Below are positions 23,558 to 35,300 of a stretch of DNA of 64,000 nucleotides, in pieces. Every line of letters starts with the position of its first letter. Within the stretch, counting starts at the first letter, position 1. The notes beneath the pieces are model-generated. The model ran no database searches, was not told the origin of the DNA, and was given only the letters and a program-made list of their open reading frames with translations. Origin of the DNA: Chlamydomonas sphaeroides (taxonomy: Eukaryota; Chlorophyta; Chlorophyceae; Chlamydomonadales; Chlamydomonadaceae); the NCBI GenBank assembly GCA_001662425.1, contig BDDC01000150.1, positions 30,675 to 94,674 of the forward strand, given 5' to 3'. The translations under genes and the position numbers were made by a program.

Positions 23558-25146
23558 GCTGCCCCAGGGCCGCGCTGAGGGCGCGCCGCGTGCAGCCGCG
23601 GAGCGCACGGGCACACGAGCGCTAGGCGGCTGTGCTGCTCTGTCGTTCGTGGGGCGCGGCGCTGCCCGTGCGCGCACGGCACGGGGTGGTTGTTGTGTGT
23701 TTCGCTGCGTGCTTAGGGCTCAGCAAGACAGCCGCCGCCCCTCGGGCGCCGTCTGTGCCGTGCCCCGGCGCCAGGGTGCTGGGGCACGGCGCGGGATCGC
23801 CCGGTTTTGTTACGGTTGCGGCGGTGCCGGGATTGCACGCTTGTGTTGAGATGACGTAGGACGTAGGGCCTGGGACAGGGCGCCGCCGGGCGAAGCAGGA
23901 GGCGGGATTGGTTGATGACGCAATACGGGTTGGCCATATGGCACGGTTTGCGGGTGGGGGCGCAGGAGCGTGTGGTGATTGGGGCGCCCCGCCGGCTGGC
24001 TGCCATTGGCGTGACTGGGGGGCGCCTGACGGTGCTGAATGCTGACTGGGGAGCAAACGCGGAAGGGTGTAAGCCCGCTCGGCGCTTGATGCTCTCAATC
24101 CTTCCACCAGACCGGCACGCGCCCTGCTGGCGGCAGAGCAGTTGCCTTGCTGCTGATCCAAGTAGTGGCTGGCATCGGTGCCTAGGACGCGGTGCGATCT
24201 CAGTGATGCTTTCGTCAGCTACAGAGCTACTGCGTCGCTCCCGGCCACGTCTGCGCACGTGCACTGCCTGGCTTTGCTCTCCGTCAGCACGCCCTTTGCG
24301 TTGGGCAGCACATGCGCACGAAGACCGCATGAGGCGCTCCCGCAAAGCCGCAGCGCGATAGCAGGTAACGCTCAAGTTTACTCTCTACCGTCTGTGGCAG
24401 TTTGGCTTTCAGATAGAAATTAGGGCAGGGAACCGAGCAGGAAAGGGCCGGCAGAGGGGATATGGCAGGCAGGCTGGCTGACAGGAGAGCAAGCGCGGCG
24501 CCTACTGCGCCAGGAGACCAGGAGCACGACGAGCAATGTTGCAGTAAACTGCTGGCGGTGCAACAGAGCCCTCCCGTCCTTGCAGTGCCTCACCGCGCCT
24601 CCATACCCAGTACCCAGCCCCATACCTACGCTCTGTTTTCGCTGCCCCACCCCTACACATCAACACATCAAAGTTTCCATCTGGAAACCCCTACATCCCT
24701 CCCCCAACCCAACTGCACCCCCCCACACCAGCCACACAACCGCATGGTCTGCCAAGCCAACGCGCAGTGGCGCGCCACACAGACACGAACCCCGGGGCAG
24801 CGCCAGCACATGCGCGCACCGCCCTCCCCAAACACGCAGCCGCCCAGCTCGGCAGCCCCTACCCCAAGGAGCCGTGCATGCTTCTCCCCTGCCCCACGCA
24901 CACACTAGACGCGCGCACGCAGCATGCACCACCACCCCACCACCACCATCAGCAACCACCGCCGCCACCCTGCGGTGCCTCTGCGCAACACCGCACGCCC
25001 GCCGCCGACGCACAACCGCCGCACCCGGGGCGCCGGGCAGCCTCGCTGGCCTGCCAGGGGGCTGCGTACCAACACCGACGCTCCACAGGCGCCCTCCCAC
25101 TCCAGCCCTCGCCGGCTGGCCGGCGCCGCCCTCACACGCGCCTGCT
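23558..25146. other. Convergent 3' regions of PA2G4 and the SMAP-domain gene
   Basis: Holds the PA2G4 3' UTR (TGTAA at 24068) on the left and the 3' UTR of the minus-strand SMAP gene on the right. ORFs here are low-complexity His/Pro/Arg runs with no domain. No other gene is supported. Confidence 0.5.
24068..24072 (+). terminator. TGTAA poly(A) signal, probably of PA2G4
   Basis: First TGTAA found downstream of the PA2G4 stop, about 510 nt after it, a usual 3' UTR length for volvocine genes. Confidence 0.6.
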
Positions 25147-28100
25147 TCACATGCCCAGCCCCGCCGTACGCGCGTCCTTGCGCTTGAGGCTGGCCAGGTA
25201 CTGCTGCTCCAGCTCCGCGTTCGCGCGCTCCTGCTGCTCGCCTGCGGGTGGCGCGCGTTGCAGGGACGCAGCGAGCCAGGCTTCAGCGAGCCAGGCTTCA
25301 GCGGGGATTGCGCTGCCGATGGCACGGCACCAGGATGTGCGCGAGAGGTCAAGCTGCCGGCGGCTGGGCTCTGCGCCAGGGCCACTACCGGCAGGCCCAA
25401 GGAGCAGCGAGCCAGCGCGCCGCCGCCCTGCGCCTCTCGTCTGACGTGTCATCACCACTCACGTGTCATCACCAGGTGGCCCTCGGCGCCGGGCGAGGGC
25501 GGCCGCTGCGGAAGCGACGGGCCGACCGGGCGGTGCACAACGTCCGCCTTGACTCCCTGCAGCGTTGGGAGGCAAGGACGGAGCGTCAGGACGGAGCGGG
25601 CGTGGGCAGGGGCGGACATAGGCAGCACTGGCAGGGCAAAGCAGGTGCGGAAGATGATCCGTCGCGGCCTTATTGAGGGTCTGCTAGTCGAGGCAGCTTC
25701 TCGGAATGGAGGGGCGACGGCGGGAGGTTGGGGCGTGGATGCGGCTGCGGGGCGTCACAGTGAGGGGTCGGAGGCGGCTGGTGTGGAGTAGCGGTGGGCG
25801 GTGGGCGAGCCCAGAGTTGGGGGGTGGGGCTTGCGGCTTGTGTTGGCGCTGTGTGCTTCCTGCGGGGCTGGCGAGGAGGGGCTGAGAGCGGTGGAGGAGG
25901 TGGGTGGAGGCGATGGCGATGGTGGGTGGCAGGGTGTTGTGGAGGGAGAGGGAGAGGGGAAGGATACGGGCTCGGGATACGTGCGGAGGCGGTGAGCCGA
26001 CCTCTTCGGTGTTGCAGGGGTGAAGGAGGTCGAGGAGGCGCAAGGCTTGACAGGGAGGTGTGGGCAGGTAGGGAGCGGATATGGCTGCGCGGAGAGCTTG
26101 GGTGTGTTGTAAGGTAGGAGGAGCGCGGAGGAGAAGAACTGAGCAACGGTCATAGCAGGGAGGGAAGCAGACACGGCCGTCCCGCAGTCGGGCACAAGTC
26201 GAGCGATGGCGCGGGAGTTGTTTCAACGGCGGCGCCGTGGCGGGGGGGGGACCGGTGCAAGAAGATATAACGCCAAAGATAGCCAAGAGCCAAGACCCGA
26301 CGGACGGCACGAGGCGGTGGGGAGGAGGCGCAGGCGAGGCCGTTTGCGGTAGGTCGGGTGGCCCTGTGTCGGGGCGAGATATTGCGTGGGAGATGGCGGC
26401 GGCGAGGAGAGGCGGGGCGCCGGTGGAGGCACGGGGAGCGGGTTGGTTGGATGAGAACAGTGGTTGAGGGCGCGTGAAGGAGAGATCGGGGGCATCACAT
26501 CCGGGGCTTGGACCGCCTGCCTGTCGCGATGGCCGCGGGCCGGGGGCGGGACGAGCGGGCCGGGGCGTCAGCCAGCGACGGCACGAACCCAGCGAGGTGC
26601 CATTCCCCCGCCAGCACCCCCCGGAATGCCAGACCCATCTCCTCGTGGAGCCCCACCCCACCAGTAGCCTTGCGAACTTCTCCTTCTGGTGGTCGTCTCC
26701 CAAGACCTGCAACCATGGAGGGGCGGCAGCGGGCAGAGACCCTGGTTCTTCTCCATGAACAGGGAGGGCAGGTCGCATGAAGCCTGCCCGAGTGCGCTCA
26801 TGCTACTTATGCAACTGCGGGTGCAACCAGCCGGCCCGCCAGGCGCATGGCGGCAAGCAAGCAGCAGGCAGCGCATGGCCCCAACGCGCCGCGCTGCTGC
26901 CGCAGCAGCCCTTGGCGAGGATGGGGAGCAAGGGCGGCACGCGAGCTGCCATGCACCGTGCAGCCTCATCGCCTGCCCCAGGCAGCGCGTCACGGCACCG
27001 CCGCGAGGGACGCACCTCCACCGCGCGGTCCCAGCGGTTGGCTCCAAACTTGGACTCGACGTCCTGCGCTCGACAGCAGCGGGGGCGGGGCAGCAGCAAG
27101 CGCGAGACGGCAGCGATACGTGACCAGCCAGCACGGACAGGCGCGTGGCTCCACCCTATGCGATCGCCACTGCAGTACGGCCAGGACGAGCCGGCCTGGC
27201 GCTGCCATGGCGATACGTGTGCAGCACTCACGTCGCTGGCCGCGGCCTCGGCCTTCTTGGACGCCCACAGTAGCTTCTTCTTGGCCTCCACCGTCGCAGC
27301 GGGCGGCGCGTGGTCGGCGGCGGCGCTCGGAGCGTGGGGCTGGGCGCCCGGGGCTGCCATCATGGCCCTCACTGCGGGACGGAGGCCCGACACGAGGGAC
27401 GAGGGGAGAGGGGCAGCAGTGGGCACAGCGCCAGCAGGTGACACTCGTCAGCCACACACGGGGGGCCCGCCACCGTGGACCTCACGTAAGGTAGGTGGCA
27501 GGCCGGGATGGCGGGCGCGCAGACACGAGTGAGGTGAGGTACGGTCAGGTTGCGGTAAACACCGAGGGATTGAGGAAGGAGGAACAGCATGACACTACGT
27601 TACGTCATGGGCATACTGGACTGCACTGGCGCGCGCAGTCCCAGCCAGGGCGGAGCCCCACACGCTTCCTGCCAAAGGGCGTCAGCCATAACGAGGGACA
27701 ACCCCAGGCAGTCGGGCAGCCCCAGCACCAGTCGCGGCCCCGTCCCTGGCCCGTCGCGCTGCAGCCCTCACCGATGTCGGCGCTGCTCATGCCGGCCTGG
27801 CCGGGCGGCGGGTGCCCGCGGGCGCCGCCGTCGCGTGCGGGGGGCTCTTCAGCCCGGGGGCGCTTCATGGGCGGCATGCCGTCGCGCCTGCGGCAGCGAG
27901 GGTGCAGCGGGGAGCGGGGCGGCAGGGGCCGTAGGGACAGCAGCGCGCTGCCGCACATTGAAGCCGCACCGCGCCCGTGCCGCCAGCTGCCCGCCCGCCA
28001 CGGCCCCTGCATACCTGGCATCCTGCGGAGGCCCTCCGTTGCGCTGATAGCCCACAGCGCCGCCGCCGCCGCCGCCGCGATCATCGCGCTCCCGGCCTCG

Positions 28101-31100
28101 GTCGCGGTCCCAGTCCCGGCCGCCGCCCGGAGCTGCGCCGCCTGCAGGCCGACCATAGCCTCGGTCGCCGCCGTCGCGGCCGCCGCCACCGCCGCCGCTG
28201 TCCCGGCCATACCCTCGGTCGTCGCGTCCCGCCGGGCGGTCGCCGCCGTAGCCGCGGCCGGCGTCCCGGTCCCTCTCAGGCGCAGCAGCGGGCCGATCTG
28301 GTGGCGGCCGGTCCCGGCCGCCCGGCTGCCGGTCCCGATCCGCGTCCCGCGTCCGGTCCCGGTCCGACCAGGCCTGGTCGCGCTCGCGATCACGCCGGTC
28401 GCCGGCGGAAGCGCCAGAGCTTGTCGGCGGCAGCCGCCGGTCATCGACGCCGTCGCGGCGGCGGTCATCGTACGCGTCACGCTTCGGCGGCGCAGCCCTG
28501 CGATCGTCGTAAGGCGCCCGCTGCGGCTGCGGGTCCTGCCGCCGGTCCGGCTCGGCCTCCCGGCGGCTGTCGGGACGCTCACCGTAGCCCCGCTCATCGC
28601 GCCAGCCGCCGCCACCAGCCGCCGGCCGGTCCCCTTCGCGATCACGGTGCTCGGGCCGGGCATCGGCGCGCCAGCCCTGCTGTTCGCCGGCGCCCTCGCG
28701 CCGGTCCCGGTCGGCGCGGTCACGGCCGCCGTCAAGCTCCCTCTCCCGCCCCCGATCACGGTCGTCGGGCGCCGCGTAGCCGCGTGGCGCGCCGACCCCG
28801 TCGCCGCCGCCATCCCGAGGACGATAGCCCAGCTCCTGCCGACCTGCGCCTCGGTCCCAGTCGCGCTCCCTGCTGCCGCCGCCGTCGGCTGGCAGCCTGG
28901 CGCCGCGGTCGTCAACATCCATCGCGGCAGAGGCCGCACGCGCACCGCCGCCGCCGTCGCCGCCGGCGCCCCGCGGCGCCTCGCGCTTCGCCTCCGACTC
29001 ATCCTCCCAGCGGGACCGGCCCCGCAAGGCCCGGGGCTCAGCAGGCCCCGCCCGGCCCGCGTCAGCCCGTGCGATGCCGTCGCCGCGAACAGGCCGCGGC
29101 TCAGGCTCGCGGCGGGCCCCGGGTGACAGCGAGCGCTCGCGCCTGTGCGGCTCACGCGCCGCTCGGCGGTCCTCATCCGGCGAACGGCTCTCCGACCGGC
29201 CCTCCCTACGACCCCAGCCATCGTGGCCGGTGCCTCTGCGCCGCTGCTCCGAACCCACACGGTCCAGGTCAGGCTCTACCGACACCTCCCGGCTGCCGCT
29301 GCCGCCGTCACCGCTCGGCGCCACCGACGGCCCACGGGAGTCATCCCTCCGGCCCCCATCGTCCAGCTCCATAGCGTCCGGGCTACGCGGCGAGCGGCCA
29401 CCGCCGCTGCCGCCCTCCGGCCGCGCCACAGGCTGCCCCCAGCGGTCTCTGCCGCGGGCGGCGCCCTCGCCGCGCGGCTCCTGAGGCCGTGGCTCCTCAT
29501 CCGGGACGTCCTCGCCCTCCTCCCGCGGCTCCGGCGCCTCGGACGCGCGCTTGACTCCGTCGCCCAACGGTCGCGGCTTGAAGCCGCCCTCGGGCGGCGG
29601 CCCGCGCTTGGCGCCCACGAACAGCGGCGCGCGCGGCCGCGGCGCCGGCGGCGCCCCGTCCGCCGCCAACGGTGGCGCTGCGGCCGCCACCGGCGGCGCC
29701 GTGGTGCCCTGTTGCGCCCGGAACTGCCTCACAACATCGTCCACTGCCGCCCGGCCCGCGGCGGCGCGGCGCTCCGGCGACACCTCCCCACGCGGCGCGC
29801 CGCCCATGGGCACCGGCGGCGTGCGCTCGCGCGAGCTTGGTCCCCGGCCGCCGGGCGGCTCGTGGTGGCGACGCCAGTCGGGCGCCTCCCGGGAGCCGGC
29901 CCGGCGGTCCCGGTCCACGTCGCGGTCCATCCGCTCATACTCGCGGTGGTGGCTGGCGCCCGGCGCCACCAGGTGCTCGTCCATGCGCGCCGGCGGCGGT
30001 CCGGCCGGCGGCGCGTAGTCGCGCGGCGGCGGGTAGGCGGCGGCGTGGGGGCTGCGGTCGTAGGCGGCCAGGGGCACCATGGGCCCCAGCGGGCCGGGGG
30101 CTGGCGCGTGCACCATGGGTATGGGCGCAGGCGCCATGGGAACATGGGACATGGGGACAGGCGCCATGGGGGCGGCCACCATGGGCCCCGGCGCCATGGG
30201 CACTGGGGCCATGGGAATGGGCGCCTGCGGCGCGTCATAGCCGTCGTAGCCGTCATAGCGGCGGTCGCTGCGCGGCTGCGCGGTCGCTGTGGGCCGGAGG
30301 TCGATGTCCATGGGCAGCGGCCGGTTAGGCTGCGGCGCCGGCAGCGGCCGGCCGGCGTCGCGGTCACGGTCGCGAGCGGGGTCCCAGGAGCCACCGCTGC
30401 CACGAAGGTCGATGTCCATGGGCAGCGGCCGGCTGGGCTGCGGCGCCGGCAGGCGCTCGCGGTCCCGGCCGCTGTCGTAGGCGGGCTGGCGGTCGCGGGT
30501 GGCGTCGTAGGCCGCGGGGCGATCGCGGTTGCGGTCGCGGGCGGCGTCGTAGGCCGCAGCTCGGTCCCGGTCCCGGCCGCTGTCGTAAGCAGGCAGGCGG
30601 TCCCTGTCGCGGGCATTGTCGTAGGCAGCGGGGCGGTCCCGCTCCCGCTCGCGGTCCCGACCGCTGTCATAGGCTGCTGCCGGGCGGTCCCTGTCGCGGT
30701 CACGCGCTGCGTCATAAGCAGAAGGCCGCTCCCTGTCCGTGTCCCGACCTCGAGCACTCTCATACGCTGCTGCCGGCCGGCCCCGGTCCCTGTCACGGCC
30801 GCTGTCGTAGGCAGCCGCGCGGTCGCGGTCCTTCTCGCCGCCAGCGTCCGCATAGCCGTCGCGCCGATCGTCGCGCCTGCTCTCGTAGCCCGTCGGCCGG
30901 TCCCGCCGGTCATCAGCCGCCGGCTGCTGCTCCCTGCTGCGCTCCCTGTCCCGGTCCGCCGGCGGCGCGCTGGCGCCGGCTGGCTGACGGTCCCGGTCTT
31001 GTGCCAGCGCAGCATCCGCATCTGCAGCAGCTGAGGCCGAACGGACGATGGCCGGGGAGCCGCCGCCGCCGGGCTGGCGGAGATCCTCGCGCCGCATGTT

Positions 31101-31796
31101 GGGAGGGCCGTAGGGCGCGCGCGTCCGGGGCAGGTCGTCCCGTAGCGCCGCGTCCATCCTGCCGGCGGCAGGCGCACTGGACCGCGGCGGCGGATCGGAG
31201 CGCGCGTAGCGGTCGCGTTCCCGATCACGATCCCAGTCCCTGGCGCGGTCGCCGTCGCGCTCCCGCGCGCGGTCCCGGTCCCGGTCGGCACCGCCGCGGT
31301 CTGCCTCCCGCGCGCGGTCCTGCTCGTCGTAGTACCGTGGGCGGTCAGCGCCGCGGTCGTCGTCGCGCCGGCGGTCGTAGTCCATGCGCCGGCGGTCGGC
31401 ATCGCGGTCTTGCGGACGGGCGCCGTCCCTGTCGCGCTCACAGCCACCGCCGGCACGGTGCTGCCGGTCGGCCTCCTCAGGTTCCTCGCCCTCCTCGCGC
31501 TCGCCGTCTTCTACTGGAGAACGTTCTGAGCGCCTGTCATCAGCACCAGGAGACCGCTGATTCCGCCGCTCGTCGGCATCGTCCTGCATGGCGCCTCCGC
31601 GAGGACTGGCTGGCTCCTCTGCAGAAGCAGCAGCCTGCTTGTTGGAGTAGGCAAGAGCCTCCTGCAAACCCTGCTCGCCATAGGCCTCCAGCTCCTCAGC
31701 AAGAACAGCCTCATCGTGCGGGTTGTAGTCCAGGAGCTCCTCGTCGTAGACCTCCCCATCATCAACACCTGTGCCGTCACCATAGTCACCAGACAT
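25147..31796 (-). CDS. Giant Arg/Asp-rich protein with C-terminal SMAP (RSRC2-like) domain
   Basis: Likely a nuclear RNA-processing protein. Seven exons in phase: 31796-28015, 27887-27772, 27371-27232, 27063-27016, 26706-26662, 25505-25463, 25241-25147; 1422 residues. The N-terminus is acidic (MSGDYGDGTGVDDGEVYDEE). Exon 1 alone encodes about 1260 residues dominated by RDRDR tracts, with a tandem array of RDRDRPAAYDSG-type units around 30480-30850, a Pro/Met-rich patch (MAPVPMAP) at about 30060-30220, and RS/RE stretches. The C-terminal 100 residues hold the diagnostic part: KKKLLWASKK, then NRWDRAVEVLGDDHQKEKFARLL, whose DDHQKEKF core matches the SMAP domain, then EQQERANAELEQQYLASLKR and a terminal DARTAGLGM, as in RSRC2-like proteins of plants and animals. 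Those relatives are usually 400-500 residues, so the RD expansion is extreme. A spliceosomal role is inferred only from the family. The small sixth exon fits splice signals and phase but is less certain. Confidence 0.82.
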
Positions 31797-32364
31797 GGCG
31801 TCGAAAGTCGCAGGCTGAAGCGCCTGCTGCAGCAGTGTTCCCCGAGGTCCGTAGCAGGGCTCTTCAGCCCCCCTCAGCACAGGCTGGGCATGCTAATTGG
31901 AGCAGATCTGCAAGTTAGACGACCCGTCAGCAGGCGGCAGCCTGAATGGTTAAGCTATACGCGGAAGCCTGCGTCTCGAGCACAGACGACGTCAACCGTC
32001 TGGCTCTGTAGGAGAGCTAGAAAAGGGGATCGCTTGCGCTTCGCTCTTCCGGTGAAAACTCGGAGCTATTTTGGCTATTTGTGCCGGATTGCGGGTTGTC
32101 GGTGCGGCAATGCCCACTCCTGCTCAGATTTATCTGCACACCCCGTGCTTGGTGTGTGATGTCACGATAATCCACTATTCTGCAATTTAACGAAAGAAGC
32201 AGAACGCTCGGTCAAGTTGTCTGTTCCGCACTTCACGGACATAGCCCTCTCTACAACGAACAATTGCAGGATAGACAGTTTTGGCTAATGGCATAAAAGG
32301 CGAGCCATGTAAGCGCCGCGGGGTGTGCAGCCCTCGTGGGCTTGAAGCGCCCGCGGCACGCAAC
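31797..32364. promoter_or_regulatory. Divergent intergenic region between the SMAP gene and the LRR/FAM194 gene
   Basis: About 570 bp between two outward-pointing starts (31796 minus, 32365 plus). Its GC content is visibly lower than in the flanking genes. It should contain both promoters. No specific element is assigned. Confidence 0.55.
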
Positions 32365-35300
32365 ATGTCCATTACAGCGTGGGTAAGTTAAACAACAGAT
32401 CGGGCGGGCCGCTTGTGAGAGTCGGGTCGGGGGCGGGTTTGCGCACGGGGCGACATGTTGTCCCAACATGCCACTTTCCCCGCCCCGGCGGGCTATCATC
32501 ATGTCGCACAGCCTGCGCTAGCAGCGACTTGTTGCAGCTCGTACACATGTACTGCCTGTCTGCGGTGCCAAACGCCAATCGGCGTGCCGAACTGAGGCCG
32601 AGGGTATACCCAAGCTGCACCTCCCGGCGGCCTCCACCCTGCCACAGGACATTAAGGAGGCCGCCTTCACGTCCGACCTCCGCGAGGTTGAGGAGCTCAT
32701 CCTCACCAACAAGGCAGGATTAGTACATACAATGCAATGCCGGTCATTCAAGCAGGAACTGTTTAGTTCGCCAAAGTGTGTGTAGCCGCACTCAGCCTCA
32801 CAAATAAGTCAGGCCACAGCCAGCCGCCCCTGCACCGCCCCCTGCACCGCCCCTGCACCGCCCCTGCACCGCCCCCTGCACCCCCCCTGCACCGCACCGC
32901 GCCTCTACGCACACCGTTCCCGGGCCCCAAACCGCACGCCCCGCCACGACCGCGCCAGCTGACACGTGTCATTCCCCACTTCGCCCATCCCCGGCCTCTG
33001 CCCTTTCGTACTGATGCTGGCGCTTGCGCTGCTCCACCCGCAGGGCGCCACAGATGTGGGCTCGGTGGCCCAGGCCACAGGCCTGCGCTCGCTTTCGCTC
33101 GCCTTCAACAGCCTGTCCTCGCTGTCGGGCCTGGCGCCGCTAATGAAGCTGCAGAGCCTCAACGTCAGCCACAACCAGCTGGCCAGCCTCAAGGTGCGGC
33201 CCGCAGGACCGCTACTGCTGTACCCCTGCCTACATGTACACATAGAGCTGCAGCTTCCTTACTTGGCACGCATAGAGGCGCTGCCATGCCGGGCGCCACA
33301 ACCAGCTGGCCAGCCTCAAGAAGCGCGCCAGTGGGCGGCCCGAGGGCCCCTGCTGCGCGCTGTAGCTTGGATCAATTAAGTGGGGCTGGCACCGAGGGGC
33401 CAAGCCCGAAGGTTGGCCCGCCGGGCTGCGGGCGGCCCGAGGGCCCCTGCTGCGCGCGGCCCCGGCCGTGCTAGCCTTGGTCGGCTGTGTGGGACCGGGG
33501 CCGCGCTAGTCTGACGCGACTGCGGTAGCGCCGCCAGGCGCTCAGCCCAGGCGCCGGGTGCCGGACAGCTAGCACCGAGCGCCCGCCCCCGCCGCTGCCC
33601 CCGCACGCGCGGGACGCCGTGACGTGCCACACGCCGCCGCCCCGCCCCCGCTGCTGCTGCTGCCCCGCAGGGCGTGCAGGCGCTGGCCTCCCTGGCCACC
33701 CTCAACGCCAGCCACAACAAGGTGCGGGGGGCAGTGGGACGGCCACGGCCGCAGCCGCAGGGTGGCGCTGCGGCGAGCAGCCAGGCGGGGCACACGGCGG
33801 GGCACACGGCGGGGCACACGGCGGGTGGTTGTGAGAGAGAGCACAGCGGCTGAGGGCCGGGGTGCCTCCTGCAGTGGCCCCGCAGCAGCCTGCGCTCCGC
33901 GCCTCGGCAGGGGTGGCGCCGAGAGCATGCAGCCAGGTACTCGGCTTGCACCCCGCCCTGGCCGCCACATCCGTCACTGCACCTCAATGTCGCCCGGGGC
34001 TGTCTGCCCCGGCCGTGCCTTCCCTCAGAGCCGCCTGCCCTCCGCCCTATGGGAGGGACCTGTCCTCCGCGGCTCCCTCCGGCGGTCGGGGCCGAAGCTT
34101 GGCTGGCAGCGCTCCTGCCTGCAGGACTTGTCCTTGACTCCCCTGGCCCGGCCGCCGCCCCCGTCCCTCGCGCCGCTGCCGCAGGTGGTGTCCCTGGCTC
34201 CGCTGTCCGGCCTGTCCGCGCTCACGGACCTATGGCTGCAGAGCAACCAGGTGCGCAGCGGCGCAGCGGCCCAGGCCCCCACTTGCAGAGCACCGGACGC
34301 TCCCGCCGTACTGCACGGCGGCCCGTTTGCGGCGTGCTGGCGGAACCGAGCACGCTCTACCGCCGGGCTTCGGAGGCCCCGCGTCCAGAGGCTGCGGCGC
34401 CACCAGACACCCCAGCGCGCCGCCCAGCGCCACTGCACCAGGCCACGCACCAGGCCAAGGCGCTAGGCCGCGCACCAGGCCAAGGCGCGGCTCGCCCGCG
34501 GAGCAGCTGCGCCTCGCCGCTCGCAAGCCCCGCAGCCCAACCCGCACCATTTCTTTCAGCTCCGTCTCCGCTGCCTCCCGCCCCCTCACTGGTCCGCTGC
34601 TCCCCTGGCACTTGCCGCCCCCCCACACCCCACACCAGGTGGCCGCGCCCGGCGAGCTGCGCGCTCTGGCGGGGCTGCCCGGGCTGCAGCGGTTGGCCAT
34701 TGCCAACAACCCCGTGTCCAAGGTGCGGCGTGCTTGGGTTTGGGACATGGGGAAAGCACGAGACAAGGTTTGCGGATATGGCCAGGGGGGCTCACGGTTG
34801 CGGCAAGAACATGGCCGCGGGGTCATGGCCGCGGGGTCATGGCCGCGGGGTCATGGCCGCGGGGTCATGGCCGCGGGGTCATGGGGAGCACCAGAGGGAC
34901 TGCGGGGGTCATGGGTCCGCCGCATAGTGCAGGGGGGAGCTAGGGCCGCAGCGCCTTGAGCGCGGTCGGCAGGTGGGGCTCGTCTGGGGACTTGTGGCTG
35001 CTCCGCGGCGCGACCCACGCCGCAGCGGCCCGTTGTTGGAGGGTGGCGCTCGACTTGGGTGGTGAGAGCCCTGGCAGTGCGACGCTGCAGCAGCAAGCGC
35101 GATGCCTGCCTGACTGCAGGCCGCGTCCCTCCTCCGCCCGCCAGGCCCTCCCACCCGACCACGTCCGCCTTGTGGCGCTGGCGTTGTGCCCGGGGCTCAA
35201 GGTCATCGACGGCCGGCCCGTGGACGACGGCGAGCGGGAGGTGCGGCCGCGGCCGCGGCAGGGGCTGCGCAAGGGGCAGGGCGTACTGGAGCACGCGCCA

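Noticed and set aside
25640..26500. Pyrimidine-rich minus-strand ORFs in the 1.2-kb fifth intron of the SMAP gene, and a plus-strand frame at about 25,640
   Set aside because: Low-complexity Pro/Ser/Thr runs without motif. The flanking exons splice in phase without them.
27495..31034. Two long plus-strand ORFs opposite the SMAP gene
   Set aside because: They are antisense shadows of the RD-repeat exon, made open by codon bias. No domain or splice logic on that strand.
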